Of a stretch of 64,000 nt of DNA, positions 23,651 to 38,700 are shown one piece after another (position 1 is the first letter of the stretch; each line of letters starts with the position of its first letter). The notes below the pieces were generated by a model. That model saw only the letters and a list, made by a program, of their open reading frames with translations. It was not told where the DNA came from and did not search any database. Source of the stretch: Cinclus cinclus (taxonomy: Eukaryota; Chordata; Aves; Passeriformes; Cinclidae); NCBI RefSeq assembly GCF_963662255.1, contig NW_026912123.1, positions 124,001 to 188,000 on the forward strand, given 5' to 3'. Position numbers and translations under genes: made by a program.

Positions 23651-26600
23651 CAGGCTAACAATCTAATGGTTCCTTGTGACACCAATGGGCCTAAAAGGGC
23701 CAGGGATGAATTGTGAAAGCATGGGGCCCAATTAAAACCTGGTACAATTATGCCACCATGGAGGCCAAAAATCAAATGATTCATTGTGACATCAAGTGGC
23801 CTAAAAGGGCATGGGATGCATTGTGACACCACAGGGGTTAAGAGAAGCAAGGAACCATTGTGACCCAATGCAGGCTAAAAATCTAATGGTCCCTTGTGAC
23901 ACCAGGGGGCCTAAAATGGCCAGGGATGGATTGTTACAGCACGGGGACCAATAGAAGCAAGGATCTATTATGCCACCATGGAGGCCAAGAATCAAATGAT
24001 TCATTGTGACATCAAGTGGCCTAAAAGGGCATGGGATGCATTGTGACACCACAGGGGTTCAGAGAAGCAAGGATCCATTGTGACCCAATGGAGGCTAATA
24101 ATCCCAGGATCCCATTTGACACCAGGGGGCGTAAAAGGGCCAGGGATGAATTGTGACGGCATGGGGTCCAATAGAAACAAGGAACCATTATGACACCATG
24201 AAGGCCAAGAATCAAATGGTTCATTGTAAGACCAAGTGGCCTAAAAGGGCTTGGAATGCATTGTGACACCACAGAGGTTAAGAGAAGCAAGGAACCATTG
24301 TGACCCAAAGCAGGCTAACAATCTAATGATCCCTTGTGGCACCAGGGGGTATAAAAAGGGCCAGGGATGAATTGTTACAGCACGGGGACCAATAGAAGCA
24401 AGGGTCTATTATGTCACCATGGAGGCCAAGAATCAAATGATTCATTGTGACATCAAGTGGCCTAAAAGGGCATGGGATGCATTGTGACACCACAGAGGTT
24501 AAGAGAAGCAAGGAACCATTGTGACCCAATGCTTGCTAAAAATCTAATGATCCCTTGTGACACCAGGGGGCCTAAAATGGCCAGGGATGGATTGTTACAG
24601 CACGGGGACCAATAGAAGCAAGGATCTATTATGCCACCATGGACGCCAAGAATCAAATGATTCATTGTGACATCAAGTGGCCTAAAAGGGCATGGGATGC
24701 ATTGTGACACCACAGGGGTTAAGAGAAGCAAGGATCCATTGTGACCCAATGGAGGCTAATAATCCCAGGATCCCATTTGGCACCAGGGGGCGTAAAAGGG
24801 CCAGGGATGAATTGTGACAGCATGGGGCCCAATAGAAACAAGGAACCATTATGACACCATGGAGGCCAAGAATCAAATGATTCATTGTGACATCAGTGGC
24901 CTAAAATGGCATGGAATGCATCGTGACACCACAGAGGATAAGACAAGCAAGGAACCATTGTTACCCAATGGAGGCTAACAATCTAATGGTCCCTTGTGAC
25001 ACCAATGGGCCTAAAACGGCCAGGGATGAATTGTGAAAGCATGGGGCCCAATTAAAACCGGGTAAAATTATGCCACCATGGAGGCCAAAAATCAAATGAT
25101 TCATTGTGACATCAAGTGGCCTAAAAGGGCATGGGATGCATTGTGACACCACAGGGGTTAAGAGAAGCAAGGATCCATTGTGACCCAATGCAGGCTAACA
25201 ATCTAATGATCCCTTGTGACACCAGGGGGCGTAAAAGGGCCAGGGATGGATTGTTACAGCACGGGGACCAATAGAAGCAAGGATCTATTATGCCACCATG
25301 GAGGCCAAGAATCAAATGATTCATTGTGACATCAAGTGGCCTAAAAGGGCATGGGATGCATTGTGACACCACAGGGGTTAAGAGAAAGAAGGATCCATTG
25401 TGACCCAATGGAGGCTAATAATCCCAGGATCCCATTTGACACCAGGGGGCGTAAAAGGGCCAGGGATGAATTGTGACAGCATGGGGACCAATAGAAACAA
25501 GGAACCATTATGACACCATGGAGGCCAAGAATCAAATGATTCATTGTGACATCAAGTGGCCTAAAATGGCATGGAATGCATTGTGACACCACAGAGGTTA
25601 AGAGAAGCAAGGAACCATTGTGACCCAATGCAGGCTAACAATCTAATGGTCCCTTGTGACACCAATGGGCCTAAAAGGGCCAGGGATGAATTGTGAAAGC
25701 ATGGGGCCCAATTAAAACCTGGTACAATTATGCCACCATGGAGGCCAAAAATCAAATGATTCATTGTGACATCCAGTGGCCTAAAAGGGCATGGGATGCA
25801 TTGTGACACCACAGGGGTTCAGAGAAGCAAGGATCCATTGTGACCCAATGGAGGCTAATAATCCCAGGATCCCATTTGACACCAGGGGGCGTAAAATTGC
25901 CAGGGATGAATTGTGACAGCATGGGGACCAATAGAAACAAGGAACCATTATGACACCATGAAGGCCAAGAATCAAATGGTTCATTGTAAGACCAAGTGGC
26001 CTAAAAGGGCTTGGAATGCATTGTGACACCACAGAGGTTAAGAGAAGCAAGGAACCATTGTGACCCAATGCAGGCTAACAATCTAATGATCCCTTGTGGC
26101 ACCATGGGGTATAAAAAGGGCCAGGGATGAATTGTGACAGCATGGGGCCCAATAGAAACAAGGAACCATTATGTCACCATGGAGGCCAAGAATCAAATGA
26201 TTCATTGTGACATCAAGTGGCCTAAAAGGGCATGGGATGCATTGTGACACCACAGGGGCTAAGAGAAGCAAGGAACCATTGTGACCCAATGCAGGCTAAC
26301 AATCTAATGATCCCTTGTGACACCAGGGGGCGTAAAAGGGCCAGGGATGGATTGTTACAGCACGGGGACCAATAGAAGCAAGGATCTATTATGCCACCAT
26401 GGACGCCAAGAATCTAATGATTCATTGTGACATCAAGTGGCCTAAAAGGGCATGGGATGCATTGTGACACCACAGGGGTTCAGAGAAGCAAGGATCCATT
26501 GTGACCCAATGGAGGCTAATAATCCCAGGATCCCATTTGACACCAGGGGGCGTAAAACGGCCAGGGATGAATTGTGACAGCATGGGGACCAATAGAAACA

Positions 26601-29600
26601 AGGAACCATTATGACACCATGGAGGCCAAGAATCAAATGGTTCATTGTAAGACCAAGTGGCCTAAAAGGGCTTGGAATGCATTGTGACACCACAGAGGTT
26701 AAGAGAAGCAAGGAACCATTGTGACCCAATGCAGGCTAACAATCTAATGGTCCCTTGTGGCACCAGGGGGTATAAAAAGGGCCAGGGATGAATTGTTACA
26801 GCACGGGGACCAATAGAAGCAAGGGTCTATTATGTCACCATGGAGGCCAAGAATCAAATGATTCATTGTGACATCCAGTGGCCTAAAAGGGCATGGGATG
26901 CATTGTGACACCACAGAGGTTAAGAGAAGCAAGGAACCATTGTGACCCAATGCTTGCTAAAAATCTAATGATCCCTTGTGACACCAGGGGGCCTAAAATG
27001 GCCAGGGATGGATTGTTACAGCACGGGGACCAATAGAAGCAAGGATCTATTATGCCACCATGAACGCCAAGAATCAAATGATTCATTGAGACATCAAGTG
27101 GCCTAAAAGGGCATGGGATTCATTGTGACACCACAGGGGTTAAGAGAAGCAAGGATCCATTGTGACCCAATGCAGGCTAATAATCCCAGGATCCCATTTG
27201 GCACCAGGGGGCGTAAAAGGGCCAGGGATGAATTGTGACAGCATGGGGCCCAATAGAAACAAGGAACCATTATGACACCATGGAGGCCAAGAATCAAATG
27301 GTTCATTGTAAGACCAAGTGGCCTAAAAGGGCTTGGAATGCATTGTGACACCACAGAGGTTAAGAGAAGCAAGGAACCATTGTGACCCAATGCAGGCTAA
27401 CAATCTAATGATCCCTTGTGGCACCATGGGGTATAAAAAGGGCCAGGGATGAATTGTTACAGCACGGGGACCAATAGAAGCAAGGATCTATTATGTCACC
27501 ATGGAGGCCAAGAATCAAATGATTCATTGTGAAATCAAGTGGCCTAAAAGGGCATGGGATGCATTGTGACACCACAGGGGCTAAGAGAAGCAAGGAACCA
27601 TTGTGACCCAATGCAGGCTAACAATCTAATGATCCCTTGTGACACCAGGGGGCCTAAAATGGCCAGGGATGGATTGTTACAGCACGGGGACCAATAGAAG
27701 CAAGGATCTATTATGCCACCATGGAGGCCAAGAATCAAATGATTCATTGTGACATCAAGTGGCCTAAAAGGGCATGGGATGCATTGTGACACCACAGGGG
27801 TTCAGAGAAGCAAGGATCCATTGTGACCCAATGGAGGCTAATAATCCCAGGATCCCATTTGACACCAGGGGGCGTAAAAGGGCCAGGGATGAATTGTGAC
27901 AGCATGGGGACCAATAGAAACAAGGAACCATTATGACACCATGAAGGCCAAGAATCAAATGGTTCATGGTAAGACCAAGTGGCCTAAAAGGTCTTGGAAT
28001 GCATTGTGACACCACAGAGGTTAAGAGAAGCAAGGAACCATTGTGACCCAAAGCAGGCTAACAATCTAATGATCCCTTGTGGCACCAGGGGCTATAAAAA
28101 GGGCCAGGGATGAATTGTTACAGCACGGGGACCAATAGAAGCAAGGGTCTATTATGTCACCATGGAGGCCAAGAATCAAATGATTCATTGTGACATCAAG
28201 TGGCCTAAAAGGGCATGGGATGCATTGTGACACCACAGAGGTTAAGAGAAGCAAGGAACCATTGTGACCCAATGCAGGCTAACAATCTAATGATCCCTTG
28301 TGACACCAGGGGGCCTAAAATGGCCAGGGATGGATTGTTACAGCACGGGGACCAATAGAAGCATGGATCTATTATGCCACCATGGAGGCCAAGAATCTAA
28401 TGATTCATTGTGACATCAAGTGGCCTAAAAGGGCATGGAATGCATTGTGACACCACAGAGGTTAAGAGAAGCAAGGAACCATTGTTACCCAATGGAGGCT
28501 AACAATCTAATGGTCTCTTTTGACACCAATGGGCCTAAAAGGGCCAGGGATGGATTGTGAAAGCATGGGGCCCAATTAAAACCTGGTAAAATTATGCCAC
28601 CATGGAGGCCAAAAATCAAAAGATTCATTGTGACATCCAGTGGCCTAAAAGGGCATGGGATGCATTGTGACACCACAGAGGTTAAGAGAAGCAAGGATCC
28701 ATTGTGACCCAATGCAGGCTAACAATCTAATGATCCCTTGTGACACCAGGGGGCCTAAAATGGCCAGGGATGGATTGTAACAGCACGGGGACCAATAGAA
28801 GCAAGGATCTATTATGCCACCATGGAGGCCAAGAATCAAATGATTCATTGTGACATCAAGTGGCCTAAAAGGGCATGGGATGCATTGTGACACCACAGGG
28901 GTTAAGAGAAGCAAGGATCCATTGTGACCCAATGGAGGCTAATAATCCCAGGATCCCATTTGACACCAGGGGGCGTAAAAGGGCCAGGGATGAATTGTGA
29001 CAGCATGGGGACCAATAGAAACAAGGAACCATTATGACACCATGAAGGCCAAGAATCAAATGGTTCATTGTAAGACCAAGTGGCCTAAAAGGGCATGGGA
29101 TGCATTGTGACACCACAGAGGTTAAGAGAAGCAAGGAACCATTGTGACCCAATGCAGGCTAACAATCTAATGATCCCTTGTGGCACCAGGGGCTATAAAA
29201 AGGGCCAGGGATGAATTGTTACAGCACGGGGACCAATAGAAGCAAGGATCTATTATGTCACCATGGAGGCCAAGAATCAAATGATTCATTGTGACATCAA
29301 GTGGCCTAAAAGGGCATGGGATGCATTGTGACACCACAGAGGTTAAGAGAAGCAAGGAACCATTGTGACCCAATGCAGGCTAAAAATCTAATGATCCCTT
29401 GTGACACCAGGGGGCCTAAAATGGCCAGGGATGGATTGTTACAGCACGGGGACCAATAGAAGCAAGGATCTATTATGCCACCATGGAGGCCAAGAATCAA
29501 ATGATTCATTGTGACATCAAGTGGCCTAAAAGGGCATGGGATGCATTGTGACAAGACAGGGGTTAAGAGAAGCAAGGATCCATTGTGACCCAATGGAGGC

Positions 29601-32600
29601 TAATAATCCCAGGATCCCATTTGGCACCAGGGGGCGTAAAAGGGCCAGGGATGAATTGTGACAGCATGGGGACCAATAGAAACAAGGAACCATTATGACA
29701 CCATGGAGGCCAAGAATCAAATGATTCATTGTGACATCAAGTGGCCTAAAATGGCATGGAATGCATTGTGACACCACAGAGGTTAAGAGAAGCAAGGAAC
29801 CATTGTTACCCAATGGAGGCTAACAATCTAATGGTTCCTTGTGACACCAATGGGCCTAAAAGGGCCAGGGATGGATTGTGAAAGCATGGGGCCCAATTAA
29901 AACCTGGTAAAATTATGCCACCATGGAGGCCAAAAATCAAATGATTCATTGTGACATCCAGTGGCCTAAAAGGGCATGGGATGCATTGTGACACCACAGG
30001 GGTTAAGAGAAGCAAGGAACCATTGTGACCCAATGCAGGCTAACAATCTAATGATCCCTTGTGACACCAGGGGGCCTAAAATGGCCAGGGATGGATTGTT
30101 ACAGCACGGGGACCAAAAGAAGCAAGGATCTATTATGCCACCATGGAGGCCAAGAATCAAATGATTCATTGTGACATCAAGTGGCCTAAAAGGGCATGGG
30201 ATGCATTGTGACACCACAGGGGTTAAGAGAAGCAAGGATCCATTGTGACCCAAAGCAGGCTAACAATCTAATGATCCCTTGTGGCACCAGGGGGTATAAA
30301 AAGGGCCAGGGATGAATTGTGACAGCATGGGGACCAATAGAAACAAGGAACCATTATGACACCATGGAGGCCAAGAATCAAATGATTCATTGTGACATCA
30401 AGTGGCCTAAAAGGGCTTGGAATGCATTGTGACACCACAGAGGTTAAGAGAAGCAAGGAACCATTGTGACCCAATGCAGGCTAACAATCTAATGATCCCT
30501 TGTGGCACCATGGGGTATAAAAAGGGCCAGGGATGAATTGTTACAGCACGGGGACCAATAGAAGCAAGGATCTATTATGTCACCATGGAGGCCAAGAATC
30601 AAATGATTCATTGTGACATCAAGTGGCCTAAAAGGGCATGGGATGCATTGTGACACCACAGGGGCTAAGAGAAGCAAGGAACCATTGTGACCCAATGCAG
30701 GCTAACAATCTAATGATCCCTTGTGACACCAGGGGGGCTAAAATGGCCAGGGATGGATGGTTACAGCACGGGGACCAATAGAAGCAAGGATCTATTATGC
30801 CACCATGGACGCCAAGAATCAAATGATTCATTGTGACATCAAGTGGCCTAAAAGGGCATGGGATGCATTGTGACACCACAGGGGTTCAGAGAAGCAAGGA
30901 TCCATTGTGACCCAATGGAGGCTAATAATCCCAGGATCCCATTTGACACCAGGGGGCATAAAAGGGCCAGGGATGAATTGTGACAGCATGGGGCCCAATA
31001 GAAACAAGGAACCATTATGACACCATGAAGGCCAAGAATCAAATGGTTCATTGTAAGACCAAGTGGCCTAAAAGGGCTTGGAATGCATTGTGACACCACA
31101 GAGGTTAAGAGAAGCAAGGAACAATTGTGACCCAATGGAGACTAAAAATCTAATGATCCCTTGTGGCACCAGGGGGTATAAAAAGGGCCAGGGATGAATT
31201 GTTACAGCACGGGGACCAATAGAAACAAGGAACCATTATGACACCATGGAGGCCAAGAATCAAATGATTCATTGTGACATCCAGTGGCCTAAAAGGGCAT
31301 GGGATGCATTGTGACACCACAGAGGTTAAGAGAAGCAAGGAACCATTGTGACCCAATGCTTGCTAAAAATCTAATGATCCCTTGTGACACCAGGGGGCCT
31401 AAAATGACCAGGGATGGATTGTTACAGCACGGGGACCAATAGAAGCAAGGATCTATTATGCCACCATGGACGCCAAGAATCAAATGATTCATTGTGACAT
31501 CAAGTGGCCTAAAATGGCATGGGATGCATTGTGACACCACAGGGGTTAAGAGAAGCAAGGATCCATTGTGACCCAATGCAGGCTAATAATCCCAGGATCC
31601 CATTTGGCACCAGGGGACGTAAAAGGGCCAGGGATGAATTGTGACAGCATGGGGCCCAATAGAAACAAGGAACCATTATGACACCATGGAGGCCAAGAAT
31701 CAAATGATTCATTGTGACATCAAGTGGCCTAAAATGGCATGGAATGCATTGTGACACCACAGAGGTTAAGACAAGCAAGGAACCATTGTTACCCCATGGA
31801 GGCTAACAATCTAATGGTCTCTTGTGACACCAATGGGCCTAAAAGGGCCAGGGATGGATTGTGAAAGCATGGGGCCCAATTAAAACCTGGTACAATTATG
31901 CCACCATGGAGGCCAAAAATCAAATGATTCATTGTGACATCCAGTGGCCTAAAAGGGCATGGGATGCATTGTGACACCACAGGGGTTAAGAGAAGCAAGG
32001 AACCATTGTGACCCAATGCAGGCTAACAATATAATGATCCCTTGTGACACCAGGGGGCCTAAAATGGCCAGGGATGGATTGTTACAGCACGGGGACCAAT
32101 AGAAGCAAGGATCTATTATGCCACCATGGACGCCAAGAATCAAATGATTCATTGTGACATCAAGTGGCCTAAAAGGGCATGGGATGCATTGTGACACCAC
32201 AGGGGTTCAGAGAAGCAAGGATCCATTGTGACCCAATGGAGGCTAATAATCCCAGGATCCCATTTGACACCAGGGGTCGTAAAAGGGCCAGGGATGAATT
32301 GTGACAGCATGGGGCCCAATAGAAACAAGGAACCATTATGACACCATGGAGGCCAAGAATCAAATGATTCATTGTGACATCAAGTGGCCTAATATGGCAT
32401 GGAATGCATTGTGACACCACAGAGGTTAAGAGAAGCAAGGAACCATTGTTACCCAATGGAGGCTAACAATCTAATGGTCCCTTGTGACACCAATGGGCCT
32501 AAAAGGGCCAGGGATGAATTGTGAAAGCATGGGGCCCAATTAAAACCTGGTACAATTATGCCACCATGGAGGCCAAAAATCAAATGATTCATTGTGACAT

Positions 32601-33791
32601 CAAGTGGCCTAAAAGGGCATGGGATGCATTGTGACACCACAGGGGTTAAGAGAAGCAAGGATCCATTGTGACACAATGGAGGCTAATAATCCCAGGATCC
32701 CATTTGACACCAGGGGGCGTAAAAGGGCCAGGGATGAATTGTGACAGCATGGGGACCAATAGAAACAAGGAACCATTATGACACCATGAAGGCCAAGAAT
32801 CAAATGGTTCATTGTAAGACCAAGTGGCCTAAAAGGGCTTGGAATGCATTGTGACACCACAGAGGTTAAGAGAAGCAAGGAACCATTGTGACCCAATGCA
32901 GGCTAACAATCTAATGATCCCTTGTGGCACCATGGGGTATAAAAAGGGCCAGGGATGAATTGTTACAGCACGGGGACCAATAGAAGCAAGGATCTATTAT
33001 GTCACCATGGAGGCCAAGAATCAAATGATTCATTGTGAAATCAAGTGGCCTAAAAGGGCATGGGATGCATTGTGACACCACAGGGGTTAAGAGAAGCAAG
33101 GATCCATTGTGACCCAATGGAGGCTAATAATCCCAGGATCCCATTTGACACCAGGGGGCGTAAAAGGGCCAGGGATGAATTGTGACAGCATGGGGAACAA
33201 TAGAAACAAGGAACCATTATGACACCATGAAGGCCAAGATTCAAATGGTTCATTGTAAGACCAAGTGGCCTAAAAGGTCTTGGAATGCATTGTGACACCA
33301 CAGAGGTTAAGAGAAGCAAGGAACCATTGTTACCCAATGGAGGCTAACAATCTAATGGTCCCTTGTGACACCAATGGGCCTAAAAGGGCCAGGGATGAAT
33401 TGTGAAAGCATGGGGCCCAATTAAAACCTGGTACAATTATGCCACCATGGAGGCCAAAAATCAAATGATTCATTGTGACATCAAGTGGCCTAAAAGGGCA
33501 TGGGATGCATTGTGACACCACAGGGGTTAAGAGAAGCAAGGATCCATTGTGACCCAATGGAGGCTAATAATCCCAGGATCCCATTTGACACCAGGGGGCG
33601 TAAAAGGGCCAGGGATGAATTGTGACAGCATGGGGACCAATAGAAACAAGGAACCATTATGACACCATGAAGGCCAAGAATCAAATGGTTCATTGTAAGA
33701 CCAAGTGGCCTAAAAGGGCTTGGAATGCATTGTGACACCACAGAGGTTAAGAGAAACAAGGAACCATTGTGACCCAATGCAGGCTAACAAT
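23432..33791 (+). repeat. Long block C1 (10.36 kb), first copy
   Basis: About 47 monomers in a fixed order, repeated as C2 at 35,763-46,122 with an offset of exactly 12,331 bp throughout. By eye I noted about twenty point differences and no length change, so identity is above 99%. Marker variants shared with C2 and C3 include the TACC-to-AGG form CGGCATGGGGTCC (near 24,158), a one-base deletion giving CATCAGTGGCC (24,891-24,901) linked to a new CpG in GCATCGTGACACC, CATGAACGCC (near 27,058), TTGAGACATC (near 27,087), and GGTTCATGGTAAGACC (near 27,961). Within it, about 31,255-33,791 also matches 16,062-18,598 at 15,193 bp. Confidence 0.88.
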
Positions 33792-35762
33792 ATAATGATC
33801 CCTTGTGGCACCAGGAGCTATAAAAAGGGCCAGGCATGAATTGTTACAGCACGGGGACCAATAGAAGCAAGGACCTATTATGTCACCATGGAGGCCAAGA
33901 ATCAAATGATTCATTGTGACATCAAGTGGCCTAAAAGGGCATGGGATGCATTGTGACACCACAGAGGTTAAGAGAAGCAAGGAACCATTGTGACCCAATG
34001 CTTGCTAAAAATCTAATGATCCCTTGTGACACCAGGGGGCCTAAAATGGCCAGGGATGGATTGTTACAGCACGGGGACCAATAGAAGCAAGGATCTATTA
34101 TGCCACCATGGACGCCAAGAATCAAATGATTCATTGTGACATCAAGTGGCCTAAAAGGGCATGGGATGCATTGTGACACCACAGAGGTTAAGAGAAGCAA
34201 GGAACCATTGTGACCCAATGCAGGCTAATAATCCCAGGATCCCATTTGCCACCAGGGGACGTAAAAGGGCCAGGGATGAATTGTGACAGCATGGGGCCCA
34301 ATAGAAACAAGGAACCATTATGACACCATGGAGGCCAAGAATCAAATGATTCATTGTGACATCAAGTGGCCTAAAATGGCATGGAATGCATTGTGACACC
34401 ACAGAGGTTAAGACAAGCAAGGAACCATTGTTACCCCATGGAGGCTAACAATCTAATGGTCTCTTGTGACACCAATGGGCCTAAAAGGGACAGGGATGGA
34501 TTGTGAAAGCATGGGGCCCAATTAAAACCTGGTACAATTATGCCACCATGGAGGCCAAAAATCAAATGATTCATTGTGACATCAAGTGGCCTAAAATGGC
34601 ATGGAATGCATTGTGACACCACAGGGGTTAAGAGAAGCAAGGAACCATTGTGACCCAATGCAGGCTAACAATCTAATGATCCCTTGTGACACCAGGGGGC
34701 GTAAAAGGGCCAGGGATGGATTGTTACAGCACGGGGACCAATAGAAGCAAGGATCTATTATGCCACCATGGACGCCAAGAATCAAATGATTCATTGTGAC
34801 ATCAAGTGGCCTAAAAGGGCATGGGATGCATTGTGACACCACAGGGGCTAAGAGAAGCAAGGATCCATTGTGACCCAATGGAGACTAATAATCCCAGGAT
34901 CCTATTTGACACCAGGGGTCGTAAAAGGGCCAGGGATGAATTGTGACAGCATGGGGCCCAATAGAAACAAGGAACCATTATGACACCATGGAGGCCAAGA
35001 ATCAAATGATTCATTGTGACATCAAGTGGCCTAAAATGGCATGGAATGCATTGTGACACCACAGAGGTTAAGAGAAGCAAGGAACCATTGTTACCCAATG
35101 GAGGCTAACAATCTAATGGTCCCTTGTGACACCAATGGGCCTAAAAGGGCCAGGGATGAATTGTGAAAGCATGGGGCCCAATTAAAACCTGGTACAATTA
35201 TGCCACCATGGAGGCCAAAAATCAAATGATTCATTGTGACATCAAGTGGCCTAAAAGGGCATGGGATGCATTGTGACACCACAGGGGTTAAGAGAAGCAA
35301 GGATCCATTGTGACCCAATGGAGGCTAATAATCCCAGGATCCCATTTGACACCAGGGGGCGTAAAAGGGCCAGGGATGAATTGTGACAGCATGGGGACCA
35401 ATAGAAACAAGGAACCATTATGACACCATGAAGGCCAAGAATCAAATGGTTCATTGTAAGACCAAGTGGCCTAAAAGGGCTTGGAATGCATTGTGACACC
35501 ACAGAGGTTAAGAGAAGCAAGGAACCATTGTGACCCAATGCAGGCTAACAATCTAATGATCCCTTGTGGCACCATGGGGTATAAAAAGGGCCAGGGATGA
35601 ATTGTTACAGCACGGGGACCAATAGAAGCAAGGATCTATTATGTCACCATGGAGGCCAAGAATCAAATGATTCATTGTGAAATCAAGTGGCCTAAAAGGG
35701 CATGGGATGCATTGTGACACCTCAGGGGTTCAGAGAAGCAAGGATACATTGTGACCCAATGG
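33792..35762 (+). repeat. Link segment between C1 and C2
   Basis: About nine monomers separate the two long blocks. The first part, with CAATATAATG, CCAGGAGCTATAAAAA and CAGGCATG, matches sequence near 22,340 and 48,984. From about 33,930 to 35,560 it matches 19,399-21,030 at 14,532 bp and 46,923-48,550 at 12,992 bp, including TTTGCCACCAGGGGACG and AAAAGGGACAGGG. It is therefore a shortened version of the longer spacer found between C2 and C3. No gene is present. Confidence 0.8.
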
Positions 35763-38700
35763 AGGCTAATAATCCCAGGATCCCATTTGGCTCCAGGGGG
35801 CGTAAAAGGGCCAGGGATGAATTGTGACAGCATGGGGACCAATAGAAACAAGGAACCATTATGACACCATGGAGGCCAAGAATCAAATGATTCATTGTGA
35901 CATCAAGTGGCCTAAAATGGCATGGAATGCATTGTGACACCACAGAGGTTAAGAGAAGCAAGGAACCATTGTTACCCAATGGAGGCTAACAATCTAATGG
36001 TTCCTTGTGACACCAATGGGCCTAAAAGGGCCAGGGATGAATTGTGAAAGCATGGGGCCCAATTAAAACCTGGTACAATTATGCCACCATGGAGGCCAAA
36101 AATCAAATGATTCATTGTGACATCAAGTGGCCTAAAAGGGCATGGGATGCATTGTGACACCACAGGGGTTAAGAGAAGCAAGGAACCATTGTGACCCAAT
36201 GCAGGCTAAAAATCTAATGGTCCCTTGTGACACCAGGGGGCCTAAAATGGCCAGGGATGGATTGTTACAGCACGGGGACCAATAGAAGCAAGGATCTATT
36301 ATGCCACCATGGAGGCCAAGAATCAAATGATTCATTGTGACATCAAGTGGCCTAAAAGGGCATGGGATGCATTGTGACACCACAGGGGTTCAGAGAAGCA
36401 AGGATCCATTGTGACCCAATGGAGGCTAATAATCCCAGGATCCCATTTGACACCAGGGGGCGTAAAAGGGCCAGGGATGAATTGTGACGGCATGGGGTCC
36501 AATAGAAACAAGGAACCATTATGACACCATGAAGGCCAAGAATCAAATGGTTCATTGTAAGACCAAGTGGCCTAAAAGGGCTTGGAATGCATTGTGACAC
36601 CACAGAGGTTAAGAGAAGCAAGGAACCATTGTGACCCAAAGCAGGCTAACAATCTAATGATCCCTTGTGGCACCAGGGGGTATAAAAAGGGCCAGGGATG
36701 AATTGTTACAGCACGGGGACCAATAGAAGCAAGGGTCTATTATGTCACCATGGAGGCCAAGAATCAAATGATTCATTGTGACATCAAGTGGCCTAAAAGG
36801 GCATGGGATGCATTGTGACACCACAGAGGTTAAGAGAAGCAAGGAACCATTGTGACCCAATGCTTGCTAAAAATCTAATGATCCCTTGTGACACCAGGGG
36901 GCCTAAAATGGCCAGGGATGGATTGTTACAGCACGGGGACCAATAGAAGCAAGGATCTATTATGCCACCATGGACGCCAAGAATCAAATGATTCATTGTG
37001 ACATCAAGTGGCCTAAAAGGGCATGGGATGCATTGTGACACCACAGGGGTTAAGAGAAGGAAGGATCCATTGTGACCCAATGGAGGCTAATAATCCCAGG
37101 ATCCCATTTGGCACCAGGGGGCGTAAAAGGGCCAGGGATGAATTGTGACAGCATGGGGCCCAATAGAAACAAGGAACCATTATGACACCATGGAGGCCAA
37201 GAATCAAATGATTCATTGTGACATCAGTGGCCTAAAATGGCATGGAATGCATCGTGACACCACAGAGGATAAGACAAGCAAGGAACCATTGTTACCCAAT
37301 GGAGGCTAACAATCTAATGGTCCCTTGTGACACCAATGGGCCTAAAACGGCCAGGGATGAATTGTGAAAGCATGGGGCCCAATTAAAACCGGGTAAAATT
37401 ATGCCACCATGGAGGCCAAAAATCAAATGATTCATTGTGACATCAAGTGGCCTAAAAGGGCATGGGATGCATTGTGACACCACAGGGGTTAAGAGAAGCA
37501 AGGATCCATTGTGACCCAATGCAGGCTAACAATCTAATGATCCCTTGTGACACCAGGGGGCGTAAAAGGGCCAGGGATGGATTGTTACAGCACGGGGACC
37601 AATAGAAGCAAGGATCTATTATGCCACCATGGAGGCCAAGAATCAAATGATTCATTGTGACATCAAGTGGCCTAAAAGGGCATGGGATGCATTGTGACAC
37701 CACAGGGGTTAAGAGAAGGAAGGATCCATTGTGACCCAATGGAGGCTAATAATCCCAGGATCCCATTTGACACCAGGGGGCGTAAAAGGGCCAGGGATGA
37801 ATTGTGACAGCATGGGGACCAATAGAAACAAGGAACCATTATGACACCATGGAGGCCAAGAATCAAATGATTCATTGTGACATCAAGTGGCCTAAAATGG
37901 CATGGAATGCATTGTGACACCACAGAGGTTAAGAGAAGCAAGGAACCATTGTGACCCAATGCAGGCTAACAATCTAATGGTCCCTTGTGACACCAATGGG
38001 CCTAAAAGGGCCAGGGATGAATTGTGAAAGCATGGGGCCCAATTAAAACCTGGTACAATTATGCCACCATGGAGGCCAAAAATCAAATGATTCATTGTGA
38101 CATCAAGTGGCCTAAAAGGGCATGGGATGCATTGTGACACCACAGGGGTTCAGAGAAGCAAGGATCCATTGTGACCCAATGGAGGCTAATAATCCCAGGA
38201 TCCCATTTGACACCAGGGGGCGTAAAAGGGCCAGGGATGAATTGTGACAGCATGGGGACCAATAGAAACAAGGAACCATTATGACACCATGAAGGCCAAG
38301 AATCAAATGGTTCATTGTAAGACCAAGTGGCCTAAAAGGGCTTGGAATGCATTGTGACACCACAGAGGTTAAGAGAAGCAAGGAACCATTGTGACCCAAT
38401 GCAGGCTAACAATCTAATGATCCCTTGTGGCACCATGGGGTATAAAAAGGGCCAGGGATGAATTGTGACAGCATGGGGCCCAATAGAAACAAGGAACCAT
38501 TATGTCACCATGGAGGCCAAGAATCAAATGATTCATTGTGACATCAAGTGGCCTAAAAGGGCATGGGATGCATTGTGACACCACAGGGGCTAAGAGAAGC
38601 AAGGAACCATTGTGACCCAATGCAGGCTAACAATCTAATGATCCCTTGTGACACCAGGGGGCGTAAAAGGGCCAGGGATGGATTGTTACAGCACGGGGAC

